Positions 1 to 10,077 are shown, counted from the stretch's first letter. The stretch: DNA of 64,000 nt from Streptococcus pseudoporcinus LQ 940-04 (GCF_000188035.1 NZ_AEUY02000005.1:1752307-1816306); one strand, 5' to 3'. Numbers and translations are program-made. Notes: generated from the letters alone by a model not told the origin.

Positions 1-72
1 CACATCACCAGCCATTGATAATTCTGGGGGACAAAAGGCTTCATACTTTTTGATAAGATCTCTAACTTTCAT
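1..72 (-). CDS. Nif3-like dinuclear metal-centre protein (N-terminus only)
   Basis: Only the first 24 codons are in the window and the gene runs off the left edge. They read MKVRDLIKKYEAFCPPELSM then AGDV, the usual opening of the Nif3/YqfO family (sometimes labelled GTP cyclohydrolase I type 2 homologue), whose biochemical role is unsettled. The start overlaps the end of trmK by 11 bases, and a trmK-nif3 pair is common in streptococci and bacilli, so the two are probably cotranscribed. The family call rests on this short stretch and on context; metal-binding residues lie outside the window. Confidence 0.75.
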   Translation of the reverse strand, partial: MKVRDLIKKYEAFCPPELSMAGDV

Positions 73-748
73 AGATTAGCATCTCCTTTATATTTTTCAT
101 TTTTTGGGAAATAGCCGAGCGGTCCAGTTGCTTATCTTCTGGGATACAAGAGAGGGCATAAGCCAATTTGTCAAGCTCTCTTTGCCATTTGGCTCTAAAA
201 ATGGACGATTTTTCTTTTGACAAGAGGGGACCAAAACGATAGTCTAAATCAGTCAAGGGTGCAGAGCCGGGTAGAGCTTTGATAATCTCATAATATTTCC
301 CATTTTCTTCCAAAATACTTTCAGCTGTGATGGTAAATTGATTGGCTGCCAGCCAGCGGCGCAAGTCATCTTCACGATTGTTAGGTTGTAAGACAAGTGT
401 TTCAACACCAACCAACTTTTCTTTTCCTGCTTCTAAAATCTCAGCAATAAGACGACCTCCCATACCACAAATGGTAATGGTTTTGATGTGATCATCAAGG
501 GTCATGGCCTCTAAACCACTGGCCAGACGAGCTTCTATTTGCTTATCTAGACCAGAAGCCTTAATATTTTTTTGAGCCGATAAAAAAGGGCCTTGAACAA
601 CTTCGCCTGCAATAGCAGATTCAATGTCTCCACGTTCAACTAAGGCGATGGGTAAGTAGGCATGATCACTTCCAATATCAAGTAACTTACGCTTATGAGG
701 GATATAGTCTGCCACCATTTGCAGACGCTTTGATAAAATTGTCTCCAT
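62..748 (-). CDS. trmK: tRNA (adenine(22)-N(1))-methyltransferase
   Basis: 228 aa, normal length for TrmK, which uses SAM to methylate N1 of A22 in the D-loop region of tRNA in Gram-positive bacteria. A class I SAM-binding motif is visible near the N-terminus (LLDIGSDHAYLP, about residues 22-33), followed by the TrmK-type stretch ICGMGGRLIAEIL and then LVLQPNN in the position of the catalytic NPPY-like loop. The C-terminal third is helical, as in the family. It lies downstream of nth but a terminator hairpin separates them, so it probably has its own promoter in 749-804. It overlaps the start of the Nif3-like gene. Confidence 0.93.
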   Translation of the reverse strand: METILSKRLQMVADYIPHKRKLLDIGSDHAYLPIALVERGDIESAIAGEVVQGPFLSAQKNIKASGLDKQIEARLASGLEAMTLDDHIKTITICGMGGRLIAEILEAGKEKLVGVETLVLQPNNREDDLRRWLAANQFTITAESILEENGKYYEIIKALPGSAPLTDLDYRFGPLLSKEKSSIFRAKWQRELDKLAYALSCIPEDKQLDRSAISQKMKNIKEMLIYES

Positions 749-804
749 TATCTCATCTTTCTAAGAATTACTTGCTCTATTATATCAAAATAGTGGCTAA
801 ACTA

Positions 805-830
805 AAAGAAAGCCTTGTTAGGCTTTCTTT
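805..830 (-). terminator. Intrinsic terminator overlapping the nth stop
   Basis: A perfect 10-bp stem AAAGAAAGCC / GGCTTTCTTT with a 6-base loop. The right arm lies inside the last codons of nth, so the stop codon sits in the loop. It should end the dnaD-nth transcript before trmK. The A/T-rich arms make it able to work in either direction. Confidence 0.75.
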
Positions 831-1468
831 GACTGTTCTTTGTAGTAGAGACAATAGCTTTGCAAGGGACAAATCTCACACTTAGGTTTTTTGGCTAAAC
901 AATGGTAACGGCCAAAGAAAATCAGCCGGTGATGGGTAATAACCCAATCTTTTTTGGGCACTTTCTTCATCAGGTCAGCTTCTATTTCAGCTACGCCTGC
1001 ATCTTGGTTAGATATATTCAATCTTTTTGCGACTCGGGCAACATGGGTATCCACCGCAATTGATGGAATACCATAAACTTCTCCTAGAACAACATTCGCG
1101 GTTTTACGGCCAACTCCTGGCAATCCTTCTAGTTCTTTATGGGTCTTTGGTATGTGACCATCAAAGTCTGCTAAAATTAACTGGGCTGTTTTAATGATAT
1201 TTTTAGCCTTATTCTTATAAAGACCTATTGTGCGCAAACTGTTCTCTACATCAGTCAAATCTGCATTAGCCAGGTCCTCAATGGTCGGATACTTAGCCCA
1301 GAGAGCAGGTGTAATTTTGTTGACAGCCTTATCAGTTGTTTGAGCAGATAAAATGACAGCAATCAACAAATGAAAAGGAGTATCCCAGTCTAATTCACCC
1401 TTAGCTTCTGGAAACATCTGGCCAATAATGGTTAAGACCTGGCGCAATTTGTCACGTCCAATTTTCAT
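818..1468 (-). CDS. nth: Endonuclease III (DNA glycosylase/AP lyase)
   Basis: 216 aa. It excises oxidised pyrimidines and cleaves the abasic strand in base-excision repair. The helix-hairpin-helix is LPGVGRKTA (about 116-124) with catalytic Lys122, and the catalytic Asp140 is in AVDTHV. The C-terminus has the 4Fe-4S ligands Cys190, Cys197, Cys200 and Cys206 in the standard C-X6-C-X2-C-X5-C spacing, so the enzyme should be active. Its ATG overlaps the stop of the DnaD-domain gene by four bases, which suggests translational coupling; this dnaD-nth pairing is usual in Firmicutes. Confidence 0.97.
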   Translation of the reverse strand: MKIGRDKLRQVLTIIGQMFPEAKGELDWDTPFHLLIAVILSAQTTDKAVNKITPALWAKYPTIEDLANADLTDVENSLRTIGLYKNKAKNIIKTAQLILADFDGHIPKTHKELEGLPGVGRKTANVVLGEVYGIPSIAVDTHVARVAKRLNISNQDAGVAEIEADLMKKVPKKDWVITHHRLIFFGRYHCLAKKPKCEICPLQSYCLYYKEQSKKA

Positions 1469-2148
1469 TGCTCACTCCATAAGTTCATGGCAGACAAGAA
1501 GTCCTCTGACACAGAGACGTTAGAAGGACTGGTTGCCTCACGTTCTCTTTTCCGTTCTTCTACTTGATAAAGATTAGTAATGCCTTCCTTCCGCCAATTT
1601 CTAAGAATTGCTTGAATGTATTTCCAATTGGTTTTGCCATTAAAAACTGCTTCTTTCAAGGCTTCTCGCACCAGTTCAATATCTGTTTTATCTTCTGAAA
1701 TCGTTTTTTCTAAGTCTTCTAGTTCAAAAGGACTTAAAAATCGGCCCAACTCACGTTCAAACTCTTCAACTATCATCTTGAACTGGTTGGGTTCATCTTG
1801 AAAAGCTTCCACTTGACTTTGTTCTTTTGCCAACAATTGATCAAGTTTAACAAGAACGGGACTAGCATCAATTAAGGTTTCGATCTCATCAGCAATTTTT
1901 ATGGTTTTCATATTCAACAACTCTTGATTGCTCAAATTAGCAATTGACTTATTGACTTCAGCGACTGATTTCCCCAGGGCATTAGCAATCTGACTGGGCG
2001 CTAATTCTTCTATTCGAGTTGTATTCTGTAAGTAAAAGAATTGCCATACTAAAAAGTCATCGGCATTAGAAAAAATATCTTTAAAATGAAAAAGTAAGGC
2101 ACTTGGGTAAACCAAATTGCCTGACTTATAACTATCGTAATAACTCAT
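1465..2148 (-). CDS. dnaD: DnaD-domain replication initiation protein
   Basis: 227 aa. DnaD acts in DnaA- and PriA-dependent loading of the replicative helicase in low-GC Gram-positives. The N-terminal ~100 residues look like the winged-helix DDBH1 part. The C-terminal ~90 residues carry the DDBH2 signature (FELEDLEKTI, then NWKYIQAILRNWRKEGI), the YxxxILxxW-type motif that marks the family. The ATG has a GAGGT ribosome site eight bases upstream. It is followed immediately by nth (four-base overlap). A paralogous DnaD-domain gene elsewhere in the genome cannot be excluded. Confidence 0.9.
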   Translation of the reverse strand: MSYYDSYKSGNLVYPSALLFHFKDIFSNADDFLVWQFFYLQNTTRIEELAPSQIANALGKSVAEVNKSIANLSNQELLNMKTIKIADEIETLIDASPVLVKLDQLLAKEQSQVEAFQDEPNQFKMIVEEFERELGRFLSPFELEDLEKTISEDKTDIELVREALKEAVFNGKTNWKYIQAILRNWRKEGITNLYQVEERKREREATSPSNVSVSEDFLSAMNLWSEQ

Positions 2149-2211
2149 AATACCTCTATCAAGGTTTAAACAAGTAAACCTCTTCTATCAGTGTGTCGCC
2201 TACTTGATTCA

Positions 2212-2730
2212 TTAACCAGGGAAGTTCATCAAAACTTTATAGTCAATATCCTTCAAAGCATTGCGACCATTTAATCCGTCTAATTCAATAATGAAAGCAC
2301 AACCTGCAACAATACCGCCAAGTTTTTCAACCATTTCAATCGTTGCTTTAACAGTACCACCCGTTGCTAATAAATCATCAACAATCATAACTCTTTGTCC
2401 TGGCTTAATGGCATCTGCATGCATGGTTAAGGTATCTATCCCATATTCTTTTTCATAATCTGCTGAAACAACCTCACGAGGTAGTTTTCCAGGCTTACGA
2501 ACAGGTGCAAAACCAATCCCCAATTCTACAGCGACCGGGCATCCAATAATAAACCCACGCGCTTCTGGTCCTACAATCATATCGATTTCTTTATCAGCTG
2601 CATATTGGCAAATTTCTCTAATCGCGTAACTATAGGCTTTACCATCAGCCATTAAAGGAGAGATGTCGCGAAAAATAATGCCCTCTTTGGGATAGTTTTC
2701 AATTGAGGCGATATAAGGTGTTAAATTCAT
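2212..2730 (-). CDS. apt: Adenine phosphoribosyltransferase
   Basis: 172 aa, the standard Apt length. It converts adenine and PRPP to AMP in purine salvage. The PRPP-binding loop is clear ([13 protein letters not shown], about residues 119-131), as is the family stretch [13 protein letters not shown] use the ATG at 2730 rather than the upstream in-frame one at 2772, because the upstream 14 codons ([14 protein letters not shown]) match no family member and overlap a GGAGAAAG ribosome site that fits the internal ATG. recJ lies just upstream on the same strand, 125 bases away, a common streptococcal order. Confidence 0.96.
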   Translation of the reverse strand: MNLTPYIASIENYPKEGIIFRDISPLMADGKAYSYAIREICQYAADKEIDMIVGPEARGFIIGCPVAVELGIGFAPVRKPGKLPREVVSADYEKEYGIDTLTMHADAIKPGQRVMIVDDLLATGGTVKATIEMVEKLGGIVAGCAFIIELDGLNGRNALKDIDYKVLMNFPG

Positions 2731-2855
2731 AATTAGTGTTTTCTTTCTCCTTAGCTTAAAGCATAAAATCAAATACTCTTAATTATAGCACGAAATAGAT
2801 TTTTCGTAAACGAAACACCATTCTAAACAAATCATTTCTAGTCCTAAATTTTACC

Positions 2856-5060
2856 CTAATCCAGTCCCATCAAAAATGCATAAATGTCTTCTGGTCTTGC
2901 TAGCGCCATCAATTCTTGAAATTTAACCAAACTTTTTAAGTCTTGATAAATGCGACTTTCAGCAATGTCTCTCTTAGTAGCATCTTTATTAACTGACATT
3001 AGGCCATCACTAATAGTTACAAAATCTAATTCTTGGAAAATTTGAATCATTTTCACCAACAAGATTTTGTCAATTTTCAAGTAGTCACTCAATTCTTGTA
3101 ATTTAAAACGCACATCAAACTCAGGGAATTGATAAATAGTTTTATAAAGGCGAGCAAATTGCTCCTTACTGCCATAACCTGTTAAATAATAAGGTTTCTC
3201 AATGATGTTTTTAAAGTAAATCTGCTTGTAATCTTGTTTTTGAAAAGCCTTTTTTAAAGCCATCTGATCATCAGGAACCTTATCAAGGACAATTTCCTCA
3301 TTGAAAGGGTCTTCAGAATATAGCGGTACTCTCTCTGGTATGCCTGCACTTTTAGCACGAATATCAATCAACTGGAGGCCAGTAACCCGTGCATCTACCA
3401 ATATCAATTGCAAAGTGGTCTTACCGTTCCAAGAGTTAACAGATAAGGTTACTAGAAGTTCTAAGCCTCTCGCTTGTTGGAAATCTTGTAGTAAATGCCC
3501 TTGGTTGAAGGCTAAGAGATCAGTTGCTACAGGGCCTTTTTGAAGCCGAAGCTTGAGATGAGCATTATGGCTTCCTAGAGTTCTAGCTTGACCTAGCTGA
3601 AAATCTTTTACTAGAAAAACGGGCTTAGGATTTCCCATACCAAATGGACCAATACTCTGTAGACTTCTTAAGAGGTCTATCGATAAATGCTCCAAATCTA
3701 AGATAGCATCAACAGTTAAGCTATTTTTTTGGTTACAATCAATTTGATTTTCTTCAATAAACTCACTAAGTGCCTGGGACAAAGCGTCTAAATTGTCGAC
3801 AGGCAAAGTCATTCCAGCTGCCCCAGCATGACCTCCAAATGCTGTCATCAATTCCCGCTTAGCATTTAAGGCTTCAAAAATGTTGATTGCATCAATGCTA
3901 CGAGCTGAACCTTTAGCGTAACCATCTTCACAATTTAAAACAATAACAGTCTGACTAATCTCCTCCATAATGCGACCAGCAACTATCCCCAAAACACCTG
4001 GATGCCAGCCTTCTTTTGCCAGAACCTGAACAGGCTTACTAAGATCAACCATTTGTAAAGCTTCATCATAAATGGTTTGAACAAGTGTCTTTCGTTCCTC
4101 ATTTTTAAGGTTAACCAGTTCAGCAATAGCTAGAGCTTCTTCTTCATCAAATCCAGTTAATAAGTCAATGGCTGGATTAGGATCGTCAAGACGGCCTAAA
4201 GCATTTAACTGAGGTGCAATTTTAAAGCCAATAACATCTTCATTAAATTGATCAAGATCCACATCAGCTAAGGCCATTAATTCTTGAAGACCAAGCCGCT
4301 CAGTCTGACGTAAAATAGACAGACCATTTTTAACCAAAATACGATTTTCGCCCTGAAGACTAACCATATCAGCTACTGTTCCAATTGCGACCAAATCTAA
4401 AAATTCTGCCGGAACCCCTTCTAGCAGAGCTGTTGCTAATTTGAAAGCAACGCCACAGCCAGCTAGGTATTTAAAAGGGTAATCAGCGTCCGGATGCTCT
4501 GGGTGGATAATCGCGAAGGCTTCTGGCAAAGTATCGGGAAGACCATGATGATCCGTCACGATAACATCAACTCCCTGGGCTTGCGCGAAAGCTATTGCCT
4601 CATGACCAGAAACACCATTATCAACTGTTATAATGAGAGAGATAGCTTCCTGCTGGATAAAATACTTGTAAACGCTAAGGTTGGGCCCATAGCCGTCCGT
4701 AAAACGATTTGGTAGGTAAACCCTTACCTCAGCTCCCATCATTTCAAGGGTTTCTTTCATGATAGAAGCTGAAGTCATACCATCTGCGTCATAATCACCA
4801 TAGACTAAAATCGTTTCGCCCTTTTCAATGGCTAGTCGGATTCTGGTCACAGCTTTTTCCATATCATTAAGCAAATAGGGATCATGTAACTGAGATAAAT
4901 CAGCATGTAAGAAGGCCCCTACTTGCTCAGGTGTCTGAATCCCACGCTCATAAAGAATTTGTGCGCTTTCTGGGGATAATCCTTCTTTTTTGGCAAGTTG
5001 AAAAAAGCCAGAATCTGGCTTCTCTTCTTGTATTTCCCATTGATACTTCGCTTTTATCAT
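2856..5060 (-). CDS. recJ: Single-stranded-DNA-specific exonuclease RecJ
   Basis: 734 aa. It degrades single-stranded DNA 5' to 3' in recombinational, mismatch and base-excision repair. The DHH phosphoesterase core is visible: motif I VYGDYDADGMTS (about 87-98), motif III VTDHHGLP (168-175) and the DHHA1 glycine-rich motif AFGGHAGAAGMTL (about 409-421). An OB-fold and a Gram-positive-specific C-terminal region follow, accounting for the length. It overlaps the upstream dehydrogenase gene by four bases (ATGA), so it is part of the rnz - dehydrogenase - recJ run. Confidence 0.97.
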   Translation of the reverse strand: MIKAKYQWEIQEEKPDSGFFQLAKKEGLSPESAQILYERGIQTPEQVGAFLHADLSQLHDPYLLNDMEKAVTRIRLAIEKGETILVYGDYDADGMTSASIMKETLEMMGAEVRVYLPNRFTDGYGPNLSVYKYFIQQEAISLIITVDNGVSGHEAIAFAQAQGVDVIVTDHHGLPDTLPEAFAIIHPEHPDADYPFKYLAGCGVAFKLATALLEGVPAEFLDLVAIGTVADMVSLQGENRILVKNGLSILRQTERLGLQELMALADVDLDQFNEDVIGFKIAPQLNALGRLDDPNPAIDLLTGFDEEEALAIAELVNLKNEERKTLVQTIYDEALQMVDLSKPVQVLAKEGWHPGVLGIVAGRIMEEISQTVIVLNCEDGYAKGSARSIDAINIFEALNAKRELMTAFGGHAGAAGMTLPVDNLDALSQALSEFIEENQIDCNQKNSLTVDAILDLEHLSIDLLRSLQSIGPFGMGNPKPVFLVKDFQLGQARTLGSHNAHLKLRLQKGPVATDLLAFNQGHLLQDFQQARGLELLVTLSVNSWNGKTTLQLILVDARVTGLQLIDIRAKSAGIPERVPLYSEDPFNEEIVLDKVPDDQMALKKAFQKQDYKQIYFKNIIEKPYYLTGYGSKEQFARLYKTIYQFPEFDVRFKLQELSDYLKIDKILLVKMIQIFQELDFVTISDGLMSVNKDATKRDIAESRIYQDLKSLVKFQELMALARPEDIYAFLMGLD

Positions 5061-5821
5061 TTATAGTTAAAAACCTTTCTTGCAAGATAATCTGACAGTC
5101 TCGGAAATAGGGTATAAAAAAGATGTGTGGCTGCCAGTGTCCAAGGTAAGTTAAGTTCTCGCTTATTATTACCAAGTATGGCTACCGTTTTCTTGGCGAC
5201 ACTGGCTGGGTCCAAAGCAAACCTACTAACACTCTTCAGGTATTGGCCTGAGGGATCAGCCTGATCAAAAAAGCCTGTTTTAATTGGTCCAGGATTAATG
5301 GTTGTGACATATACATTTTTTTCAGCTAATTCTAAGCGCAAAGCATTTGAGTAACCAATCATCGCAAATTTTGTTGCTGCATAAATACTTGATTTACTAG
5401 TTGCCACTAAACCAGCCATGGAAACAATATTAACAATATGCCCAAAATTCTGCTCTGCCATTTTAGCACCTATTAGGCGGGAAAAATCAATAGAAGCTAG
5501 GGTATTAATCCTAAACATCTCTTCAATTTCGTGATGTGTGTATTGGTCAAAGGACTTGAAGGAACCAAAACCAGCATTATTAATCACTATATCAATTGTT
5601 GCAAATTTCTGATAGATCTCAAGAAGTAAGCTTTCAATAGCTTGCGCATCCCCAATATCAATTTGAAAACACCTTTTGTTGGGGTAATCATGATACAAGG
5701 TTTCTAATTTTTCTTTATTGCGACCCAATAGGAGTAAAAAATCTGTCTTTGGTAGCTCCTTTATGATAGCCTGGGCCAAACCTCCTGAAGCTCCCGTTAT
5801 AAGAATCACTCTTTTTGTCAT
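5057..5821 (-). CDS. Short-chain dehydrogenase/reductase family oxidoreductase
   Basis: 254 aa, classical SDR with an NAD(P)-binding Rossmann fold. The glycine motif is [11 protein letters not shown] (10-20), the structural NNAG is at 81-84, and the catalytic Ser134, Tyr147 and Lys151 are in VSMAGL and YAATK. The pattern resembles the YqjQ/DltE-like SDRs of Firmicutes; the substrate cannot be told. It sits in a tight run between rnz and recJ with four-base overlaps at both ends, an arrangement conserved in streptococci, but nothing here links it to RNA or DNA processing. Confidence 0.85.
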   Translation of the reverse strand: MTKRVILITGASGGLAQAIIKELPKTDFLLLLGRNKEKLETLYHDYPNKRCFQIDIGDAQAIESLLLEIYQKFATIDIVINNAGFGSFKSFDQYTHHEIEEMFRINTLASIDFSRLIGAKMAEQNFGHIVNIVSMAGLVATSKSSIYAATKFAMIGYSNALRLELAEKNVYVTTINPGPIKTGFFDQADPSGQYLKSVSRFALDPASVAKKTVAILGNNKRELNLPWTLAATHLFYTLFPRLSDYLARKVFNYK

Positions 5822-6750
5822 TGAATCTTAACTTCCTCTAAATCTTTAACTATTTTAACATTGGCAAAAATGGCCGCTGCATCTTTCTCCATTTGACGAC
5901 AATCACGTCCCAAAAAGCGAGCTGAAACATGATTCAAAAGCAAGCGCTTCACACCAGCATCTCTTGCAATTTGTGCCGCTTGTATGTTGGTTGAATGTCC
6001 ATGATTGCGCGCAATCTTATCATCACCTTTTCCGTAAGTTGATTCATGAACGAGAACATCTGCATCTTTTGCTAATCTCTGACTGGCTAATGATTTGCGC
6101 GTGTCACCAAGTATCGTTACAATCTTCCCTTTTTTCGGGGCCGAAATGAAGTCTTGGGCATGGATTAGACGGCCATCTTCTAAGGTTACATCTTGGCCAT
6201 TTTTAATTTTCCCAAATAGGGGCCCAAAAGGAACCCCTGCTTCTTTTAAGGCCTCAGCATCAAGTGTGCCTTCTAAATCTTTTTGAACAACACGGTAGCC
6301 TAGACAAAAAATGGTATGAGCCAAACGTTCAGCATACACTGTAAATTTATCCGTTTCAAAAATTTTACCTAACTTATCCTCAGTCAATTCATGGTAATGA
6401 ATCTTATAAGGCAGGCGGGAGCCTGATACCGATAGGCTATTTTGAACAAAAGATTTAATCCCTAATGGACCGAAAATAGCAATGTCTGTTTGTTCTTCAC
6501 TAGCCTGAAAAGCTCGACTAGAAAGAAAACCTGGCAAACCAAAAATATGGTCTCCATGCAAGTGAGTGATAAATATTTTTTCAATTTTTCTAGGTTTAAT
6601 TGTCGTTTCAAGAATCTGTCTCTGTGTTCCTTCACCACAATCAAACATCCAAATTTCGTTAATTTCATCCAGCAGTTTCAAGACAAGGCTCGAAACATTC
6701 CGCTGTTTGGCTGGCTGACCAGCACCAGTTCCTAAAAATTGTAATTCCAT
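5818..6750 (-). CDS. rnz: Ribonuclease Z (tRNA 3' processing)
   Basis: 310 aa, the normal length of short-form RNase Z, which cuts tRNA precursors after the discriminator base. The metallo-beta-lactamase motif THLHGDH (about 62-68), the flexible-arm region, HESTYG and the late GHST and NHVSAR histidines are all present. I start at the ATG at 6750 ([15 protein letters not shown]), which is how the family begins; the in-frame ATG at 6789 would add 13 residues that belong to the end of the upstream gene. It overlaps the SDR gene by four bases. Confidence 0.95.
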   Translation of the reverse strand: MELQFLGTGAGQPAKQRNVSSLVLKLLDEINEIWMFDCGEGTQRQILETTIKPRKIEKIFITHLHGDHIFGLPGFLSSRAFQASEEQTDIAIFGPLGIKSFVQNSLSVSGSRLPYKIHYHELTEDKLGKIFETDKFTVYAERLAHTIFCLGYRVVQKDLEGTLDAEALKEAGVPFGPLFGKIKNGQDVTLEDGRLIHAQDFISAPKKGKIVTILGDTRKSLASQRLAKDADVLVHESTYGKGDDKIARNHGHSTNIQAAQIARDAGVKRLLLNHVSARFLGRDCRQMEKDAAAIFANVKIVKDLEEVKIQ

Positions 6751-6755
6751 AGGTC

Positions 6756-7397
6756 CTATACTTTCTCTTGATTGATATAAATTTGGCATTCTTTTTGCTG
6801 GAATGCATAATATTTGTTCCCCTGATATTGCTGACTAAGAGCGACGACTTCTTGGGCATTATAGCCTGATAAAAGGATAAGCTGACCAGATTGAGTGCCT
6901 TTAGTCAAGAGGGCACCTTCTAAATCGATCTCCTTGGCATTCTCAAATGGAAAAGGCCTTGGTTGCATTTTAATCATACCCGCTTCAAGAAAAACCACAT
7001 AGTGGGGGAAAATTTGAGCAAGCTCAAATAAGAGGGCATCAGATATAGCTTGGATACCTTCTGAAAAAACAAGCGCTACTTCTTTAGCATTCTCAAAAGT
7101 CAAACCAAAAGAACGTCCTGAAAGATTTAAACGTACAAACGGTTTTTCTTCTAAGAAGCTTGGTTGCTTTTGAAAAAGCTCAAAAGCCTCACTAAGTTCA
7201 AAAAAGTAATCAGTTGCTGCCTTTGGAGATTGTTTTTGATAAATCTCAGCAAAATAGGCATTAATGACACTTGGTGGTGGTGTGATAACTTTTAATTTTT
7301 GGTCATGGCTTAAAGGCTTCAAAATTGTCTCTAAGTAAGCTCTGTCAAGTTCTGTAAAACCACCCAGTTTCATAGCAAGTGCAACATAATCAATCAT
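6756..7397 (-). CDS. Conserved streptococcal protein of unknown function
   Basis: 213 aa. It overlaps hflX by eight bases and ends five bases before rnz, so it is certainly cotranscribed with both. I recognise it only by position: a protein of this size sits between hflX and rnz in other streptococci and is sometimes labelled cystathionine beta-lyase-like, which the sequence does not support (no PLP-lysine motif is visible). The N-terminus ([21 protein letters not shown]) is helical; the middle and end ([20 protein letters not shown]) look alpha/beta. There are no membrane segments or signal peptide. Confidence 0.8.
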   Translation of the reverse strand: MIDYVALAMKLGGFTELDRAYLETILKPLSHDQKLKVITPPPSVINAYFAEIYQKQSPKAATDYFFELSEAFELFQKQPSFLEEKPFVRLNLSGRSFGLTFENAKEVALVFSEGIQAISDALLFELAQIFPHYVVFLEAGMIKMQPRPFPFENAKEIDLEGALLTKGTQSGQLILLSGYNAQEVVALSQQYQGNKYYAFQQKECQIYINQEKV

Positions 7398-8634
7398 AAA
7401 ATTCTTCTAATCTCCATTTATGTTTAGGGTTAATATATCCTGAAATCTCTTCAACTTCCTCTTCAAAATGATAAGGGTCTAGTAGCGCAATTTTATTTAA
7501 ATCATACAATTTATAAGCCTTTTCTTGATGCACTTTAAGCGTAAAGGGTTGATATAAGTCCCGAATATGATCACTAATAATCCGTCTCAATAGCAATCTA
7601 CTTTCAGGATCCTTGGCTGATAATCTTACGTTTGGAAATGCTGTCGCAGTGAGATGATCCGCTTGATCCATTTTATTGTAGATAACAAGACGAGGGATAT
7701 CGAGCATCTCTAAGTCTTTCAAAATAGCTAGAACGACCTTTTCCTGTTCAGAATGATTTGGATCACTGGCATCAACAACATGCAAGAGTAAGTCTACATA
7801 ACGACTCTCTTCTAAGGTTGATTTAAAAGCCGCCACTAATTCTGTTGGTAAATCTTGAATGAATCCAACGGTGTCTGTTAAGGTTGCTCTAAATTGATTT
7901 TGTATGTAAATTTGCTTTGTCGTAGCGTCCAAGGTCGCAAAGAGCTCATTAGCTTCATATTGACCATCATCAGTCAAGACATTCATAATTGTTGACTTAC
8001 CAGCATTGGTATAACCAATCAAACCAATTTTAAAAGTGTCAGATTGTACTCTTCGTTCACGAATCGTTTGACGATTTTTTTCAACAATAGCAAGTTGTCT
8101 CTCAATATCAGAAATCTGATGCCTAATTGAACGACGATTCAGCTCTAGTTGACTTTCACCTGGTCCACGACTGCCAATACCACCTGCTTGGCGACTGAGC
8201 ATAATCCCTTGTCCGACTAATCGAGGTAACATGTATTTCAGTTGTGCTAAGTGAACCTGTAATTTGCCTTCGTGACTACGCGCACGCATGGCAAATATAT
8301 CTAAAATTAACTGCATACGGTCAATAACTTTAACTCCTAGTATTGCTTCTAAATTTGCATTTTGTCTGGGCGTTAGCCGATTATTGACAATGACAGTATC
8401 AATGGCGTCAGCATCAATCATCAGTCTGATCTCCTCAAGTTTGCCGGAACCAATAAAGGTTTTACTATCATATTTTTCTCTTTTTTGGACATAAGAGTTA
8501 AGAACCTTAGCACCTGCTGTTTGGGCTAGACTAGCTAGTTCTTCCATGGACATATCACTATTTTCTGTAGTCTGTAAGATAACACCTACTAGGATTACTC
8601 TTTCTTGCTCAACTTTTGTCTCTGTCATCACCAT
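7390..8634 (-). CDS. hflX: Ribosome-associated GTPase HflX
   Basis: 414 aa. HflX splits stalled or idle 70S ribosomes after heat or antibiotic stress. The N-terminal HflX domain has the family sequence LNSYVQKREKYDSKTFIGSG, and a long coiled linker is followed by the GTPase domain: G1 GYTNAGKST, G3 DTVGFI, G4 YNKMD. The central PGESQLELNRR motif is typical. The chosen ATG at 8634 has GGAGGG seven bases upstream. It leads the run hflX - unknown - rnz - SDR - recJ. HflX and the ABC-F gene further right belong to overlapping stress themes, but only by coincidence of location. Confidence 0.96.
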   Translation of the reverse strand: MVMTETKVEQERVILVGVILQTTENSDMSMEELASLAQTAGAKVLNSYVQKREKYDSKTFIGSGKLEEIRLMIDADAIDTVIVNNRLTPRQNANLEAILGVKVIDRMQLILDIFAMRARSHEGKLQVHLAQLKYMLPRLVGQGIMLSRQAGGIGSRGPGESQLELNRRSIRHQISDIERQLAIVEKNRQTIRERRVQSDTFKIGLIGYTNAGKSTIMNVLTDDGQYEANELFATLDATTKQIYIQNQFRATLTDTVGFIQDLPTELVAAFKSTLEESRYVDLLLHVVDASDPNHSEQEKVVLAILKDLEMLDIPRLVIYNKMDQADHLTATAFPNVRLSAKDPESRLLLRRIISDHIRDLYQPFTLKVHQEKAYKLYDLNKIALLDPYHFEEEVEEISGYINPKHKWRLEEFYD

Positions 8635-8663
8635 AGGCTAACCCTCCAAATTTCGTAACCTTT

Positions 8664-8669
8664 ATTATA
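8664..8669 (-). promoter_or_regulatory. -10 element of the hflX operon promoter
   Basis: On the minus strand TGGTATAAT is a perfect -10 with an extended TGn, 29 bases before the hflX start. A clear -35 is not visible at 17 bases, which fits an extended -10 promoter. It probably drives hflX through recJ. Confidence 0.6.
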
Positions 8670-8718
8670 CCATAAAAAGTCCCACTACTTGCAACATTAA
8701 ATGCAGTGGTTATGAGCC

Positions 8719-9609
8719 TTAATCTTCTAAAAAGGCGGTCACTTTCTGCTCAATAGCCAAAGGGTAGTCACTAGCAGAAATGGGATAGAAGTCTACCGCC
8801 ATTCTGTTTCGAAACCAAGTTAACTGCCTTTTGGCAAATCGTCGCGTATTCTGCTTTAAATGAGCACTTGCTTCTTCTAAGGTCTCTTCGCCCCTAAAGT
8901 AGGGGAATAATTCTTTATAACCAATGGCTCTACTTGCTTGTGCAGTCGGGTAATGATCAAAGAGCCACTTGGCTTCCTCTAATAGCCCAGAAGCCAACAT
9001 CCTATCAACTCTTTGATTGATTCTATCATAGATAAGCTCTCGTTCATCATTTAATCCAATAATCATACTTTGATAGGGAAAAACCTGATTGCTTAAGTCC
9101 TGACCAAAGCGCTGTAATTCTAAGGCCCTGATAGCACGTCTACGGTTCAATTCAGGAATAATTAATCCCTCCTTTTCTACCATGGCGAAGATTTCTTTCG
9201 TTTCCAAAGTTTCTAAATCCTTACGGTAGCTTAAAAGAGCTTCCTGGTCAAGATTTCCACCTAGATGGTATCCCTCCAGTAAACTTTGTAAGTAAAGCCC
9301 AGTCCCTCCTACAATGATCGGAAGTTTTCCCTTTGCTAAAATCCTATTGATCGCTTCTTTGGCATCTTTGACAAAATCAAAGGCAGAATAAGTATCAGTG
9401 ACCTCTCGAATATTAATGAGGTGGTGAGGGGCTGCTTCTTGTTCTGCTGGAGTCGCTTTTGCTGTTCCAATATCCAAATGACAATAAACCTGTTGACTAT
9501 CACCTGAAATAATTTCACCATTAAACAATTGTGCTAACCTTATGCCCAGCGCTGTTTTTCCAACTGCTGTTGGGCCAACGATGACAAGGATTTTTTCTTT
9601 ATTTGACAT
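8719..9609 (-). CDS. miaA: tRNA dimethylallyltransferase
   Basis: 296 aa. MiaA transfers a dimethylallyl group to N6 of A37 in tRNAs reading UNN codons. The P-loop is [12 protein letters not shown] (11-22) and the DSQQVY and [11 protein letters not shown] motifs follow; the C-terminal tRNA-binding part ends with [12 protein letters not shown], the family hallmark. The gene is complete and of usual length. It lies upstream of hflX on the same strand with an 84-base gap that contains the hflX promoter and a weak hairpin, so the two are likely separate units, although miaA-hflX is a conserved neighbourhood. Confidence 0.97.
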   Translation of the reverse strand: MSNKEKILVIVGPTAVGKTALGIRLAQLFNGEIISGDSQQVYCHLDIGTAKATPAEQEAAPHHLINIREVTDTYSAFDFVKDAKEAINRILAKGKLPIIVGGTGLYLQSLLEGYHLGGNLDQEALLSYRKDLETLETKEIFAMVEKEGLIIPELNRRRAIRALELQRFGQDLSNQVFPYQSMIIGLNDERELIYDRINQRVDRMLASGLLEEAKWLFDHYPTAQASRAIGYKELFPYFRGEETLEEASAHLKQNTRRFAKRQLTWFRNRMAVDFYPISASDYPLAIEQKVTAFLED

Positions 9610-9742
9610 AATCTTCTTTCTTGTTTTATTCTCTCAAAAAAATACCTTTTTCTTGATATTTAGAGGAAAATTCGTTAACATATATTATAACATAAGTCTT
9701 AAATTGAACAGAATTCACGCCTTATAGAAAGGGAAAATAGTT

Positions 9743-9919
9743 ATGTCTAAGAATTATCAATTCGCTAAAGGTTTAGCAACTGGTGTCCTGGCTACTGCCG
9801 CAACTGTTGCAGGTGCGGTCTTTGCAGTCAAAAAAACAATTATCGAACCTGAGGAAGAAAAAGAAGCATTTGTAGAAGAAAATCGTAAAAAAGCAGCACG
9901 TAGACGTGTTGCTCGCTAA
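9743..9919 (+). CDS. Small DUF3042-family protein
   Basis: 58 aa (MSKNYQFAKGLATGVLATAA at the start). A glycine/alanine-rich membrane-like segment (about residues 9-29) is followed by a charged tail rich in Glu, Lys and Arg, the layout of the DUF3042 family found in streptococci and lactobacilli; function unknown. A GAAAGGG ribosome site lies about eight bases before the ATG. It is divergent from miaA and closed by a strong terminator right at its stop codon, so it is a monocistronic gene. Confidence 0.85.
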   Translation: MSKNYQFAKGLATGVLATAATVAGAVFAVKKTIIEPEEEKEAFVEENRKKAARRRVAR

Positions 9920-9959
9920 ATCAAAAAAATCTAAGCACTGGCTTAGATTTTTTTGATTT
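9918..9959. terminator. Long intrinsic terminator
   Basis: A perfect 19-bp stem with a 4-base loop (ACTG) begins at the stop codon of the DUF3042 gene. The core is ATCTAAGC / GCTTAGAT, flanked by seven A on one side and seven T on the other, so it can terminate from both directions. Confidence 0.85.
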
Positions 9960-10042
9960 CTAGACTATGAATACCAGGGTCAGGGGGGCTACTAGAAGGG
10001 AAAATAGCTTCCTTTACAGCTTTTAATCTCCTCCTAAACTAT

Positions 10043-10073
10043 AAAGAAGAGACTCAAACAGAATCTCTTCTTT
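10043..10073 (-). terminator. Terminator after trhO
   Basis: 10-bp perfect stem AAAGAAGAGA / TCTCTTCTTT with an 11-base loop, four bases past the trhO stop. Confidence 0.75.
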
Positions 10074-10077
10074 ACGG